Translations under genes and position numbers: made by a program
Notes under the pieces: model-generated
Seen by the model: the letters and a program-made list of their open reading frames with translations, nothing else
What the model was told of the DNA's origin: nothing
Databases searched by the model: none
Assembly (NCBI RefSeq): GCF_035013165.1
Contig: NZ_JAYGJQ010000002.1
Location: forward strand, 1,054,001 to 1,118,000
Direction: 5' to 3'
DNA length: 64,000 nucleotides
From: Bacteriovorax sp. PP10
GTDB lineage: Bacteria; Bdellovibrionota; Bacteriovoracia; Bacteriovoracales; Bacteriovoracaceae
Shown here: one piece after another, positions 42,907-52,999 of the stretch
Layout: each line of letters opens with the position of its first letter
How positions within the stretch are numbered: position 1 is the first letter of the stretch

Positions 42907-44037
42907 ATGGAAGCACAAGGAGCGTTTGGCCTAAAGCAATTAATGGTCGAACCAGCGAACATTTTGACAAATGTTCAGGAAAAGAAAGTTTACAATCTGA
43001 CTCTAGGTGAGCCAAGGCTAAGTGAATTTCCTTATGAACTATTGGATCAATTAAAAAATATAGAGCAGATTAATAATTATTATCCGTCACTGGGAGATCA
43101 GGGGCTACGTCAGAGTATCCTTGATAAATATTATGGGCACTTAAAGACATCGAACATTATCATCACTCATGGGGCCATTGGAGCGCTTGATGTGATTTTA
43201 AGATCCACTCTGGATTCGACATCAGAAATTCTTTTACCGAATCCTGGTTTTCCTCCTTATGAAAAGTTGGCACAACTTACGGGTGCTAAAATTATAAAGT
43301 ATAATATAAATCTTTATTCGAGTGCCTCGCTTGTCGATTGGGATCATATTTTAAAAAATGTGACTGATCAGACTAAGATCCTTCTTTTAAATTCACCTCA
43401 TAATCCATCAGGAAAACTCTTCACTTTAAAAGACCGTGATTTTTTAAAACAATTGCTAATTCATTATCCCAATTTGATGTTTGTCATGGATGAAGTTTAT
43501 AGAGACCTGATTTATTCAAGCCTGTCTCATTACGACCTCACAGAGTTTATAGACAGAGGGTACATCATCAATAGTTTTTCTAAGATTTACCCGCTTCAAG
43601 GTGCGCGTATCGGATGGGTGATTGCCAGTGAGGAAAATGTTCAGAGGATGAGCGGAATTTATAATAATGCTTACGGGGCCATTTCATCTTTTGGTCAAGA
43701 GCTTGCTAAACTTTTGATCGCCAAAAATATTGATTATAGTCCCCGCTACTATGAAGCACGTGAATCGGGCTGCAAGATTCTGGATTACTACGGTGTGGAT
43801 TATCTTTTCCCAAATGGGGCCTTCTTCATTTGTGTGAACTATATGCGCTCGGACCTGGACGTGATTTCTGAACTTAAGGAACTAGGTGTTCATGCTGTTC
43901 CTGGCTCAGCTTTTGGAACACTCGGAACCGGGTATATCCGTGTAAGTTTTGCTCAAACTCCAGAAGTCTTACAAGAGTCTTTTCATATTATCGGTACCCA
44001 TTGGAAGTTAAAGAAGAAAGAGAGAGCTATATGTTAG
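42907..44037 (+). CDS. class I/II PLP-dependent aminotransferase
   Basis: 376 residues of the aspartate aminotransferase fold. Seen are GEP (34-36), NSPHNPSG (162-169), Asp195-x2-Tyr198 (PLP N1 contact), and the Schiff-base Lys226 in SFSKIYPLQGARIGW with Arg234. It deaminates an amino acid, probably aromatic, to a 2-oxo acid. It overlaps the ThDP gene by 7 bp. In the carbazole hypothesis it makes indolepyruvate from tryptophan; specificity cannot be read from sequence. Confidence 0.9.
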   Translation: MEAQGAFGLKQLMVEPANILTNVQEKKVYNLTLGEPRLSEFPYELLDQLKNIEQINNYYPSLGDQGLRQSILDKYYGHLKTSNIIITHGAIGALDVILRSTLDSTSEILLPNPGFPPYEKLAQLTGAKIIKYNINLYSSASLVDWDHILKNVTDQTKILLLNSPHNPSGKLFTLKDRDFLKQLLIHYPNLMFVMDEVYRDLIYSSLSHYDLTEFIDRGYIINSFSKIYPLQGARIGWVIASEENVQRMSGIYNNAYGAISSFGQELAKLLIAKNIDYSPRYYEARESGCKILDYYGVDYLFPNGAFFICVNYMRSDLDVISELKELGVHAVPGSAFGTLGTGYIRVSFAQTPEVLQESFHIIGTHWKLKKKERAIC

Positions 44038-45674
44038 TTAAAGATTATATTTGCCGCTATCTTGAAGAATTAGAATGTCAGCATGTCTTTGGTGTCAGTG
44101 GCGCCAATATTGAAGATCTTTATTCGGCCATTTTTAAAAGCAAGAAAGTCTCAGTTGTTCTTTCTAAGAATGAGTACAATGCCGGGATGATGGCGATTGG
44201 AAGTTATATTTCTTCTAAATCTGTAAGGGCCGTTCTGACAACATCGGGAGCAGGCGTTTTAAATACCATTCCTATTTTAGCAGAAGGGTATTCCAGCAAA
44301 TTACCTTTTGTCTTGATTAGTGGAACAGTCCCACAAAACTTAGAAGGGAAAGGGGCCTTTCAGGATACTTCAGGGGCCGGAGATACTTTTGACTTAAGTA
44401 AAATGCTTGATCCTTGTACACACAGTGTTTTTAATATTCGTGAGGCCAGTGAAATCCCTAAGGCGATTATCCAGGCATTTGCTCGTGCTAAAAAATCAAA
44501 GAGGCCTACGGCCGTTTTAATTCCTAAAAATATTTTTAATATGGAAATTCCTTCTCATATTATGAAGGAAGTTCATAAAGAGGATGTGGTTGAAGAGTGG
44601 CCACTTAATTTTGAGTTGGCACGTGAGTTTATTTCTCGCGTTTTAATTAATAAAAATGAATCACCTCTTATTATTTTAGGTGAAGACTTAATTCATTTAA
44701 AAGATCTTCGAAATATTCAATTGTTTGCAAAAAATCTCAATGGAAAAATTGCTCTTACTCCAGTAGCAAAAGGCTTTTATGATCACCTGGATAGTGACTT
44801 CTTAGGACTAACTGGTGTGATGGGGCATGATGATGTAAATGCGCATTTAAAAACATGTCATGATGTCATCGTCATTGGATCGAAGATGGATATGCTTTCT
44901 CGCTTTTCCATGGAAGCAGATTTTGAAAATAAAAAAGTCCTGCACTTTAACAGTGAAATTCAAAGAAGTAATCTCAAGAGTATGGAGCGCATTGAAGTTC
45001 TGGGAGATATTGAAAAGAATATTTTTAAACTCTATCAGGATTTTGGTTTTCACAATGATTTTCCGGCACCTGCACACACTCGTCATGAATTAGAGCACAC
45101 CCATCATCACCATATTGATTATACCAGTGCGATTGCACTTATCGGAAATGAGTTAGAGAGTGATGCCGATGTTTTTGTTGATGCAGGTAATTCTGGTGCA
45201 TTTGTCATTCATGATTTGAAAGTCAGAGGCGAGGGACTTTTTTATGTTTCTCTCGGAATGGGAGGAATGGGCAATAGTATCGGAGCATCTATTGGCAGTG
45301 CAATCGAGTCCAAAAAGAAAACATATGTTTTTTTAGGAGATGGATCCTTCCTGATGCATGGACTGGAAATTCATACGGCCATTCAGCATTCATTGCCGAT
45401 GGTATTTTTTATTTTTAATAACAACTCCCATGGAATGTGCTCAACAAGAGAGTCTATCTTTCTTGATGGAGAAACAGGAGTGAATAATTTTAGACCTTGT
45501 TATTTCGGTCAGGGATTTGACCGCATTTTCCCTGAAGTACAAAGTTTCGAGGTCAATACGATGGAGGAGTTGCGCTTTACTATGCTTAAAACCAAACATC
45601 CTTCTATGCCTTGTATCGTTTCCATTAATATCGACAATCATGCCAAACCACCGTTTCGTACGTTTAATAAATAA
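44031..45674 (+). CDS. thiamine-diphosphate-dependent enzyme, acetolactate synthase-like
   Basis: 547 residues from ATG 44031. The earlier in-frame start 44001 lies inside the aminotransferase gene; 44031 overlaps that gene's stop. N-terminal catalytic Glu48 (KNEYNAGMMA), FGVSGANIEDL at the start, and the C-terminal ThDP motif from GDG (436-438) to NNN (about 464-466) are intact. Family members decarboxylate 2-oxo acids and join the aldehyde equivalent to a carbonyl acceptor. Next to an aminotransferase and a KAS III, an acyloin condensation such as indolepyruvate plus pyruvate is likely. Phosphonopyruvate decarboxylase is unlikely by size. Confidence 0.9.
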   Translation: MLVKDYICRYLEELECQHVFGVSGANIEDLYSAIFKSKKVSVVLSKNEYNAGMMAIGSYISSKSVRAVLTTSGAGVLNTIPILAEGYSSKLPFVLISGTVPQNLEGKGAFQDTSGAGDTFDLSKMLDPCTHSVFNIREASEIPKAIIQAFARAKKSKRPTAVLIPKNIFNMEIPSHIMKEVHKEDVVEEWPLNFELAREFISRVLINKNESPLIILGEDLIHLKDLRNIQLFAKNLNGKIALTPVAKGFYDHLDSDFLGLTGVMGHDDVNAHLKTCHDVIVIGSKMDMLSRFSMEADFENKKVLHFNSEIQRSNLKSMERIEVLGDIEKNIFKLYQDFGFHNDFPAPAHTRHELEHTHHHHIDYTSAIALIGNELESDADVFVDAGNSGAFVIHDLKVRGEGLFYVSLGMGGMGNSIGASIGSAIESKKKTYVFLGDGSFLMHGLEIHTAIQHSLPMVFFIFNNNSHGMCSTRESIFLDGETGVNNFRPCYFGQGFDRIFPEVQSFEVNTMEELRFTMLKTKHPSMPCIVSINIDNHAKPPFRTFNK

Positions 45675-45687
45675 TAGGGAGTAATAA

Positions 45688-46320
45688 ATGTCAGAACAAA
45701 TTGATGTCAGTGAAATTCCGGGGCTAAGAAGAATTGAAATTACCGATAAGCACGAGATGGGAGGGCTGATGGCCGATATCACTCACGCTGTTTATCCGCA
45801 CAAAGAGGTCTATGGAGACTTCTGTCCAATTCAATCCTATATTAATTGTCCTCCGGAAAAAGTTTTTGAATACATGGCCAATCCTCATTGTTTGAGAGAG
45901 TGGACTTACAGTATGAGAGATTTTGAAGCAGTCGATGATAAAGGATTGTTTCGCGGAAAAGATAAAATCGGAAAAAACACAGATATCTATTTTAAAGTGG
46001 ATGCTAACAAAGAAGGACTGCTGGTTGATTACCACTGCGCCTGGGATCAGGGGGATCATCTGTGGATGATTTACCTAAACCGTATTGTTCCAGCTGAAAA
46101 AGTTTTAAATAAACCTGGTTCAGTGGTGTTCTGGCAGAACTGTTATCACCCTAATTATGAAAAAAATCCTTTTCCTGAACTGTCTCCACAAGGACGTCCA
46201 TGGGTAGGAGATTTCTGGGATTTCTTCTATGCCGGGCATACTGTCGAGCTGGATAACCTGAAGGCGATTTTAGAGTATAGACACGCTAATAATCTACCAA
46301 TGACACCAAAAGATTTATAA
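45688..46320 (+). CDS. SRPBCC-like protein, candidate cyclase
   Basis: 210 residues with a Bet v1/START-type outline: PIQSYINCPPEKVFEYMANPHCLREWTYSMRDFE (about 47-80) is the first beta strand and the helix pair of SRPBCC domains, and the remaining strands and long C-terminal helix follow. It sits 13 bp after the ThDP gene and 13 bp before the KAS III gene. In Streptomyces carbazole clusters a small cyclase of comparable size stands between or next to the same two enzymes and forms the ring. Cyclase role is inferred; general lipid-binding or aromatase roles are alternatives. Confidence 0.7.
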   Translation: MSEQIDVSEIPGLRRIEITDKHEMGGLMADITHAVYPHKEVYGDFCPIQSYINCPPEKVFEYMANPHCLREWTYSMRDFEAVDDKGLFRGKDKIGKNTDIYFKVDANKEGLLVDYHCAWDQGDHLWMIYLNRIVPAEKVLNKPGSVVFWQNCYHPNYEKNPFPELSPQGRPWVGDFWDFFYAGHTVELDNLKAILEYRHANNLPMTPKDL

Positions 46321-46333
46321 CAAGGATAAAAAA

Positions 46334-47323
46334 ATGAATATAAGTTTAATTGATATAGAAGAATGCCTGCCTGAAAAAATTATTGGCAACGATTTTTTTG
46401 GTGAAGAAGAAATTAGAAGAAGAAACAGAATGTTTTGTGGAACGACATTCAGGCGCCACATCGGAAGAGATGAGTTGGCATCGGATTATTTTGCAACGGC
46501 CATTAAAAATTTAATGGAGAGATTAAATCTTGATGCTGCTCATGATATAGATTTGATTCTCACAAATGTTTCCATTCCAGATGAACCTTTCACGGGATGT
46601 GGAGCTGTTATCAATAAAAAAATCGGAGGACGTGCCAAGTGGATTGTGGATGTTCACAATACGGGGTGTGTTTCCTTTTTATATCTTCTTGATATGGCAA
46701 AAACTTATATGGCCGGAAAAAATGCCAAGAGTGCTGTGATCTGCTTAGCTCAAACGGCAGCAGGAAGAATTTTTGCACAAGAAGATACCAGACAACTTGC
46801 TCAAGCTGCGATCCCTGGTGATGGTTTTGCCGTGGCCTACGTTACAGCAAGTGATGAAAGACCCATCCTTACTATGGAGTTTGAGTCTTACCCTGAATAC
46901 TCAGAAGACATGCGCGCCAACTACGATGAAATGAAGTGGTGGGAAGCGAGAACTAAAACAGGCTGCATTGATTTTAATGAAAATAAAACTGCGCAAGTGG
47001 TGGCCCGTGGAAATAAAGCTGTGCCAAAAATGATTTATCAAGTGTGTGACAATATGAAAATTAAAACCACAGAGATTGATTACCTGATTACCAATCAGCC
47101 CAATACAAACTTTTTAAGAAACTGGAGAGAAGCTGCACTTCTGACTAAAGAAAAACATTTGGACACTTTTGATAAGTACGCCAACCTCTTTGGGGCCGGA
47201 ATACCAATTACTCTTGCAGAGTCGATAAAAAATAAAACGATTAAGAAGGGGGATTTAGTTTGTATGGCCGGATTTTCACATGCCTGCGACTTTAGTGCGG
47301 GAGCGCTGATTAGATGGACTTAA
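46334..47323 (+). CDS. KAS III-like condensing enzyme lacking the canonical His
   Basis: 329 residues of the FabH (thiolase) fold. The nucleophile is Cys112 in VHNTGCVSF and the C-terminal GFSHACDFSAGALIRW mirrors FabH. FabH's HQAN is replaced by NQPN (Asn254), while Asn284 (ANLFGAGIP) remains, so the Cys-His-Asn triad reads Cys-Asn-Asn. Such changes occur in KAS III enzymes that do not decarboxylate malonyl-ACP, including acyltransferases and condensing enzymes using an already decarboxylating acid. In carbazole biosynthesis a KAS III joins a 2-hydroxy-3-oxo acid with an acyl-ACP, which would fit. Last gene of the cluster. Confidence 0.85.
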   Translation: MNISLIDIEECLPEKIIGNDFFGEEEIRRRNRMFCGTTFRRHIGRDELASDYFATAIKNLMERLNLDAAHDIDLILTNVSIPDEPFTGCGAVINKKIGGRAKWIVDVHNTGCVSFLYLLDMAKTYMAGKNAKSAVICLAQTAAGRIFAQEDTRQLAQAAIPGDGFAVAYVTASDERPILTMEFESYPEYSEDMRANYDEMKWWEARTKTGCIDFNENKTAQVVARGNKAVPKMIYQVCDNMKIKTTEIDYLITNQPNTNFLRNWREAALLTKEKHLDTFDKYANLFGAGIPITLAESIKNKTIKKGDLVCMAGFSHACDFSAGALIRWT

Positions 47324-47336
47324 AGCTAAAAACTGA

Positions 47337-47355
47337 GGGGAAATAGTCCCTTTTT
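47337..47355 (+). terminator. weak terminator after the KAS III gene
   Basis: GGGA (47338-47341), loop AATAG, TCCC (47347-47350), then five Ts. The stem is only four base pairs, so it may be a poor terminator. Confidence 0.35.
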
Positions 47356-47421
47356 CCCTGAAAATATTACATTTGTACTTACTTATTAGACATAAGACCT
47401 GGCTTCATTTAGAAACACTAT

Positions 47422-48324
47422 ATGAAATCAGGTCTATCTGCACTTATTCACCCTCATACGATTGAAGAATTTTTTGCTTCATACGAACTCAATGAACCTT
47501 TCGTTGTTCACGATAACAATGAACACATGAAAGTCATCAGAGATTTGCCATTTTTAGAGTCTTTGGAAAAACTTCTGACTTCATGGCCGTCTTTAATTCA
47601 GGCGCACCTTCCTGATGTGAGAGATGAATCAAGCTCAATAGATACGAATACCAAAGACGCACAGAAATTATTTAATAATGGAATGGGATTACTTTTTAAT
47701 GAGACCCAAACGATTTCTCCTTTATTGGTTGAATGGCTGGAAGAAATTAAAAAGAACTTAGGTTTGTCGGCCATGACTTATGCCCGCTGCTTAGTTTATG
47801 CGACTCCAGATGGAAAAGGGACTGCTCCACACTTTGATCAGAACATTAATTTTGTCTATCAGGTACACGGAACGAAAGTCTGGCATATGGCCCCGAATAC
47901 TGATTTAGAAAATCCTCTGACAAGACATACGATGGGGACCATGCCTGATCCGGAAATGATGGGGTATTTAGAAGCTCCATTGCCGACAAAGATGCCTGCG
48001 AATGCTGAAACCTATGAACTGAAGCCTGGATCAATTTTATTTGTTCCTAGAGGGTACTGGCATTCGACAGAAGCAGAAGGTGACGCTCTTGCCTTGAATT
48101 TTACTTTTACTGCACCAACATGGCTTGATTTATTTACGGCCGCTCTAAGAAGCCGATTGGCGATGTCACCTGACTGGCGTGAAACAGCTAACGGTGTCTC
48201 AGACCCGGACTTCCGTCATTTAGCAGAAAAGAAATTTGACCTGCTATTGGGAAGTCTTGTTCAAGACCTTCCTCATTGGAGAGCAGGCGATATTTTAGAT
48301 GCTATTGAGCCACAAGAAAACTAA
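47422..48324 (+). CDS. JmjC-like Fe(II)/2-oxoglutarate oxygenase (RoxA/YcfD-like)
   Basis: 300 residues. The iron facial triad is visible as His137-x-Asp139 (HFDQNINFVYQ) and His214 (RGYWHST), in a cupin_8/JmjC fold. The length and the C-terminal extension resemble RoxA/YcfD, the ribosomal protein L16 arginine hydroxylase. It is 98 bp after the KAS III gene, past a weak terminator, so it may be independent of the cluster. A tailoring hydroxylase in the cluster is the alternative. It converges on sdhB with a 5-bp gap. Confidence 0.82.
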   Translation: MKSGLSALIHPHTIEEFFASYELNEPFVVHDNNEHMKVIRDLPFLESLEKLLTSWPSLIQAHLPDVRDESSSIDTNTKDAQKLFNNGMGLLFNETQTISPLLVEWLEEIKKNLGLSAMTYARCLVYATPDGKGTAPHFDQNINFVYQVHGTKVWHMAPNTDLENPLTRHTMGTMPDPEMMGYLEAPLPTKMPANAETYELKPGSILFVPRGYWHSTEAEGDALALNFTFTAPTWLDLFTAALRSRLAMSPDWRETANGVSDPDFRHLAEKKFDLLLGSLVQDLPHWRAGDILDAIEPQEN

Positions 48325-48329
48325 TCCAT

Positions 48330-49079
48330 TTATTTCAGAGCTTTCGCTTTCATAAAACTCCAGTTCATCTGAGCGATAGAGCTTAGCGGAATATGTTCAG
48401 GGCATTCAATTTCACAAGCACCGGTAAAAGAGCAATGTCCAAATCCTTCAGCTTCCATTTGAGTGACCAGATTATAAGTTCTGGATAAAGATTCGGCCTC
48501 TCCTTGAGGAAGAGTATTTAAGTGATTTATTTTTGCCGAAGTAAAAAGAGCAGCAGAAGCATTTTTACATGTGGCCACGCAAGCTCCACAACCAATACAT
48601 GCGGCCATATCCATTGCATAGTCGGCGCGCTCTTTTCCTACTGGAATGGAATTAGCTTCGGGAGCAGTTCCAGTGTTAGCGGAAATGAATCCACCTTTTT
48701 GTATAATGCGATCAAAACTTGAGCGATTCACCACGAGGTCTTTTACAATGGGAAACGCATTGGCACGAAATGGTTCAAGCACAATTGTGTCACCAGTTTT
48801 AAAGCTTCTCATATGGACCTGACAAGTCGTCTGGTTGTCGTGAGGGCCGTGAGCTCTACCATTGACGAAGATTCCACATTGCCCGCAAATTCCTTCGCGG
48901 CAGTCATGGTCAAAGGCCACAGGAGATTCATTTTTTTCAACTAAGGATTCATTGAGATAATCAAGTGCTTCAAGCAGTGACATATCTTCGTGTAGATCGT
49001 TAACGGCGTATTCTTTGAATGCACCTTTTTGTTTTGAATTATTTTGTCGCCATATCTTAAAATTTATTTTCATACTCAA
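48330..49079 (-). CDS. sdhB: succinate dehydrogenase/fumarate reductase iron-sulfur subunit
   Basis: 249 residues. The N-terminal [2Fe-2S] domain has CREGICGQCGIF, and the C-terminal domain has CIGCGACVATC and CSFTGACEIECP for the [4Fe-4S] and [3Fe-4S] clusters. It passes electrons from the flavoprotein to the membrane cytochrome. Last of sdhCAB on the minus strand, starting 1 bp after sdhA's stop. The subunit set with a single cytochrome b of 209 residues is the b558 type (as in Bacteroidota, epsilon/delta groups and Bacillus). Confidence 0.95.
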   Translation of the reverse strand: MSMKINFKIWRQNNSKQKGAFKEYAVNDLHEDMSLLEALDYLNESLVEKNESPVAFDHDCREGICGQCGIFVNGRAHGPHDNQTTCQVHMRSFKTGDTIVLEPFRANAFPIVKDLVVNRSSFDRIIQKGGFISANTGTAPEANSIPVGKERADYAMDMAACIGCGACVATCKNASAALFTSAKINHLNTLPQGEAESLSRTYNLVTQMEAEGFGHCSFTGACEIECPEHIPLSSIAQMNWSFMKAKALK

Positions 49080-49080
49080 C

Positions 49081-50994
49081 CTACTTATAACTTCTAACTG
49101 ACGGTTTAACGAATTCGAAATTTAAAATTTCTTTATGAAGAGTGAATTCTCCAACATTTTTAAATTCCCATGCAGAGACATAAGCAAAGTCTTCATCGTT
49201 ACGAAGAGCTTCACCATCTGGTGTTTGGTATTCTTCACGGAAGTGAGCACCACAGGATTCATTTCTTTCCAGAGCATCAATGCACATCAGTTCTGCAATT
49301 TCAAAAAAGTCCACCAGTCTGGAAGCTTTATCCAGTTCCTGGTTAAACTCATTGATAGTGCCACTCACTTTTACATTTTTGTGAAATTCTGCACGTAGAA
49401 GAGCGATATCTTTAATGGCCTTTTCTAACCCTGATTTCGTTCTACTCATGGCACACTCTTGCCACATAATTTTTCCGAGCTGGCGGTGATAATGGTCTAC
49501 TGCTTTTGATCCGTTGTTATTGATCAAGGATTCAAATTTATCTTTGACACTTTTTTCTGCCTTGATGAATTCTTCGTGGTCGGTTGGAATTTTTCCAGTC
49601 TTAAGCTCATCAGTCAGGTAGTTACCAATCGTCAGTGGTAAGATGAAATAACCATCAACACTTGCTTGAAGAAGTGAATTGGCACCAAGGCGGTTAGCAC
49701 CGTGGTCGGCAAAATTGCATTCTCCAATGGCAAAGAGGCCTGGAATGTTGCTCATTAATTCATAATCAACCCAAAGCCCACCCATCGAAAAATGTGGGGC
49801 CGGAGAAATTTTCATCGGTTCTTTATAAGCATCGATACCAGTGATCTTTAAGTACATATCAAAAAGATTTCCATAACGACTGCTGATCACATCCTGACCT
49901 AATCTTTCAATTGCATGTTTGAAATCTAAATAGACAGCATTTTTTAAAGGGCCGACACCAACTCCAGCATCAATGCGCTCTTTAGCTGCTCGGGAAGAAA
50001 TATCTCTTGGAGCAAGGTTGCCAAAAGCAGGGTAGCGTCTTTCAAGATAATAATCGCGGTCTTCTTCAGGAATATCACCCGGCAATCTTTTTTCATCTGC
50101 AAATTTGGGAACCCAGATGCGTCCGTCATTTCGTAAAGACTCACTCATCAAAGTAAGCTTCGATTGTGTTTCACTACTTTGTGGCAAGGCCGTTGGGTGT
50201 ATTTGAGTAAAGCTTGGCGAAGCAAAGAGAGCTCCTTTTTTATGAGCTTTCCAGATGGCCGAAGCATTACATCCCATCGCGAGTGTCGAAAGAAAGAAAA
50301 CTTTGGAGTATCCACCAGTGGCCATGACAACCGCGTGAGCACTATGTCTTGTCAGCTCTCCTGTCACAAGATCACGAACTATCACTCCGCGTGCCTTTCC
50401 ATCAATCATAACGATTTCCTGGATTTCATGGCGCGAGTACATCTGAACTTTTTTAGCAGCAATCTGGCGAGAGAGTTGAGCGTAACTTGCCAGCAAAAGT
50501 TGTTGACCTGTTTGTCCACGGGCATAGAAAGTTCTTTGAACTTGCACACCACCAAAACTTCTGTTGGCCAGCACTCCACCGTATTCTCGCGCAAAGGGAA
50601 CACCTTGTTGAGCAAAGTGATCAATCAGGGGAGCAGAGAGTTCTGCTAATCTATAAACGTTCGCTTCACGAGAACGAAAGTCTCCACCTTTTAAAGTGTC
50701 ATAAAACATACGCCAGACATTATCGCCGTCGTTTTGATAATTTTTAGCAGCGTTGACTCCACCTTGGGCCGCAATTGAATGGGCCCTTCGCGGAGAATCC
50801 TGAAAGCAAAAACATTTAACGTTGTAGCCACCTTCCGCAAGAGTTGCAGCAGCGCCGGCACCAGCAAGTCCGGAACCTATAACGATGATGTCGAGTTTTC
50901 TTTTGTTGGCCGGATTAATCAAGCGGCATGTGGCCTGATAATTTTTCCATTTTTCTTTTAAATCACCAGCGGGAATTTTTGCATTAAATTTCAT
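49081..50994 (-). CDS. sdhA: succinate dehydrogenase/fumarate reductase flavoprotein subunit
   Basis: 637 residues. FAD-binding [10 protein letters not shown] near residue 40, the covalent-flavin His in [12 protein letters not shown] (about 70-80), the substrate residues HPTALP and the catalytic Arg in the region of RDISSR, and [10 protein letters not shown] are all family hallmarks. It oxidises succinate to fumarate at the cytoplasmic side of the membrane. It begins 6 bp after sdhC. The sdhCAB order and length resemble b558-type complexes; reverse fumarate reduction is possible. Confidence 0.95.
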   Translation of the reverse strand: MKFNAKIPAGDLKEKWKNYQATCRLINPANKRKLDIIVIGSGLAGAGAAATLAEGGYNVKCFCFQDSPRRAHSIAAQGGVNAAKNYQNDGDNVWRMFYDTLKGGDFRSREANVYRLAELSAPLIDHFAQQGVPFAREYGGVLANRSFGGVQVQRTFYARGQTGQQLLLASYAQLSRQIAAKKVQMYSRHEIQEIVMIDGKARGVIVRDLVTGELTRHSAHAVVMATGGYSKVFFLSTLAMGCNASAIWKAHKKGALFASPSFTQIHPTALPQSSETQSKLTLMSESLRNDGRIWVPKFADEKRLPGDIPEEDRDYYLERRYPAFGNLAPRDISSRAAKERIDAGVGVGPLKNAVYLDFKHAIERLGQDVISSRYGNLFDMYLKITGIDAYKEPMKISPAPHFSMGGLWVDYELMSNIPGLFAIGECNFADHGANRLGANSLLQASVDGYFILPLTIGNYLTDELKTGKIPTDHEEFIKAEKSVKDKFESLINNNGSKAVDHYHRQLGKIMWQECAMSRTKSGLEKAIKDIALLRAEFHKNVKVSGTINEFNQELDKASRLVDFFEIAELMCIDALERNESCGAHFREEYQTPDGEALRNDEDFAYVSAWEFKNVGEFTLHKEILNFEFVKPSVRSYK

Positions 50995-51000
50995 ATCGAC

Positions 51001-51630
51001 CTACCTGAAGTAAAGAATAATTGGAATGATGGCAAAACCTATTCCCATGAAAGCAGCAAAGGCCACAGAGAGAGTGGCCATCCAGCGGATATATTTTTTG
51101 TGATAAAGACCTAGAGTTTTAAATGCGCTTTGTACGCCGTGAGATAAATGCAGTCCCAAAGGAAGCATTGCTAAAGTGTAGATCAGTAAATAAATGGGAT
51201 TTTTAAAAAGATCGACAACCATTTGGTAGATGTCTTCTTCCTGGTGTTGGAATTTTACTTTGAACCAGAAGTTCGCCATATGAATAACGATGAAAGCAAG
51301 TATTATTGTCCCTAGGAGCATCATGTTTTGTGAAGTCCATGAAGAATTCTCAGACGTGGTATTCATTTCATAACTTACACTACGAAATGACTTATTTTTT
51401 CTGGTGACGATGATCGCGTATAAAACATGGAAGATAATGCAGGCATAATTTATATAAGCAATAATTGAAATGAAGAAATTTCCTCGCAATGTAGCTGAGT
51501 AATTATTGTAGAGTTCACGGGCCCTTTCTTCCGGGAAAAGTAGCAGGAAATTTGCTCCCAAATGGGCCATGAGAAAAATACAAATGAATAGCCCGGTTAA
51601 AGCTAGAATGGTCTTTCTGAAAATAATCAT
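51001..51630 (-). CDS. sdhC: succinate dehydrogenase cytochrome b558 subunit
   Basis: 209 residues with five hydrophobic helices. Histidines in MAHLGANF, IIFHVLYA, VIHMANFWF and GLHLSHGVQ are spaced for two b haems, as in the TIGR02046-type cytochrome b558. It anchors SdhAB and reduces quinone (or oxidises menaquinol). First gene of the operon; an FNR-like 12-mer lies 70 bp upstream. Confidence 0.92.
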   Translation of the reverse strand: MIIFRKTILALTGLFICIFLMAHLGANFLLLFPEERARELYNNYSATLRGNFFISIIAYINYACIIFHVLYAIIVTRKNKSFRSVSYEMNTTSENSSWTSQNMMLLGTIILAFIVIHMANFWFKVKFQHQEEDIYQMVVDLFKNPIYLLIYTLAMLPLGLHLSHGVQSAFKTLGLYHKKYIRWMATLSVAFAAFMGIGFAIIPIILYFR

Positions 51631-51699
51631 GCAGCACTCAGTTAAGTAAAATTTAAAATTGATATTAAGAAGGCTACTCCTAAAAAATTAAGAGTTGGC

Positions 51700-51711
51700 T
51701 GATATGAATCA
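51700..51711. promoter_or_regulatory. FNR-like site upstream of sdhCAB
   Basis: TGATATGAATCA with flanking C and G gives CTGAT-ATGA-ATCAG, a perfect dyad of the FNR form TGAT-N4-ATCA, 70 bp upstream of the sdhC start. The same TGATnTGAnTCA pattern recurs before the HiPIP-hemN and Usp genes. Confidence 0.5.
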
Positions 51712-51835
51712 GGTTAATGTATTTTTATTTAAAATAAAACATCCGAATGACCATCTCGTGAGATTTCGAGATTCCGAAACGATGATGCAGTCAGAGAAAT
51801 TGTTTTCATAACTTTGAATAGTCAATATTGCCTTC

Positions 51836-52987
<1,152 letters not shown>

Positions 52988-52999
52988 TTAGAGGTTTAA

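Noticed and set aside
42907-45674. phosphonate pathway (2-aminoethylphosphonate transaminase plus phosphonopyruvate decarboxylase)
   Set aside because: Bacteriovorax-type bacteria make phosphonolipids, but no PEP mutase is present, the ThDP protein is 547 residues (the decarboxylase is about 380) and the aminotransferase is of the aspartate aminotransferase fold.
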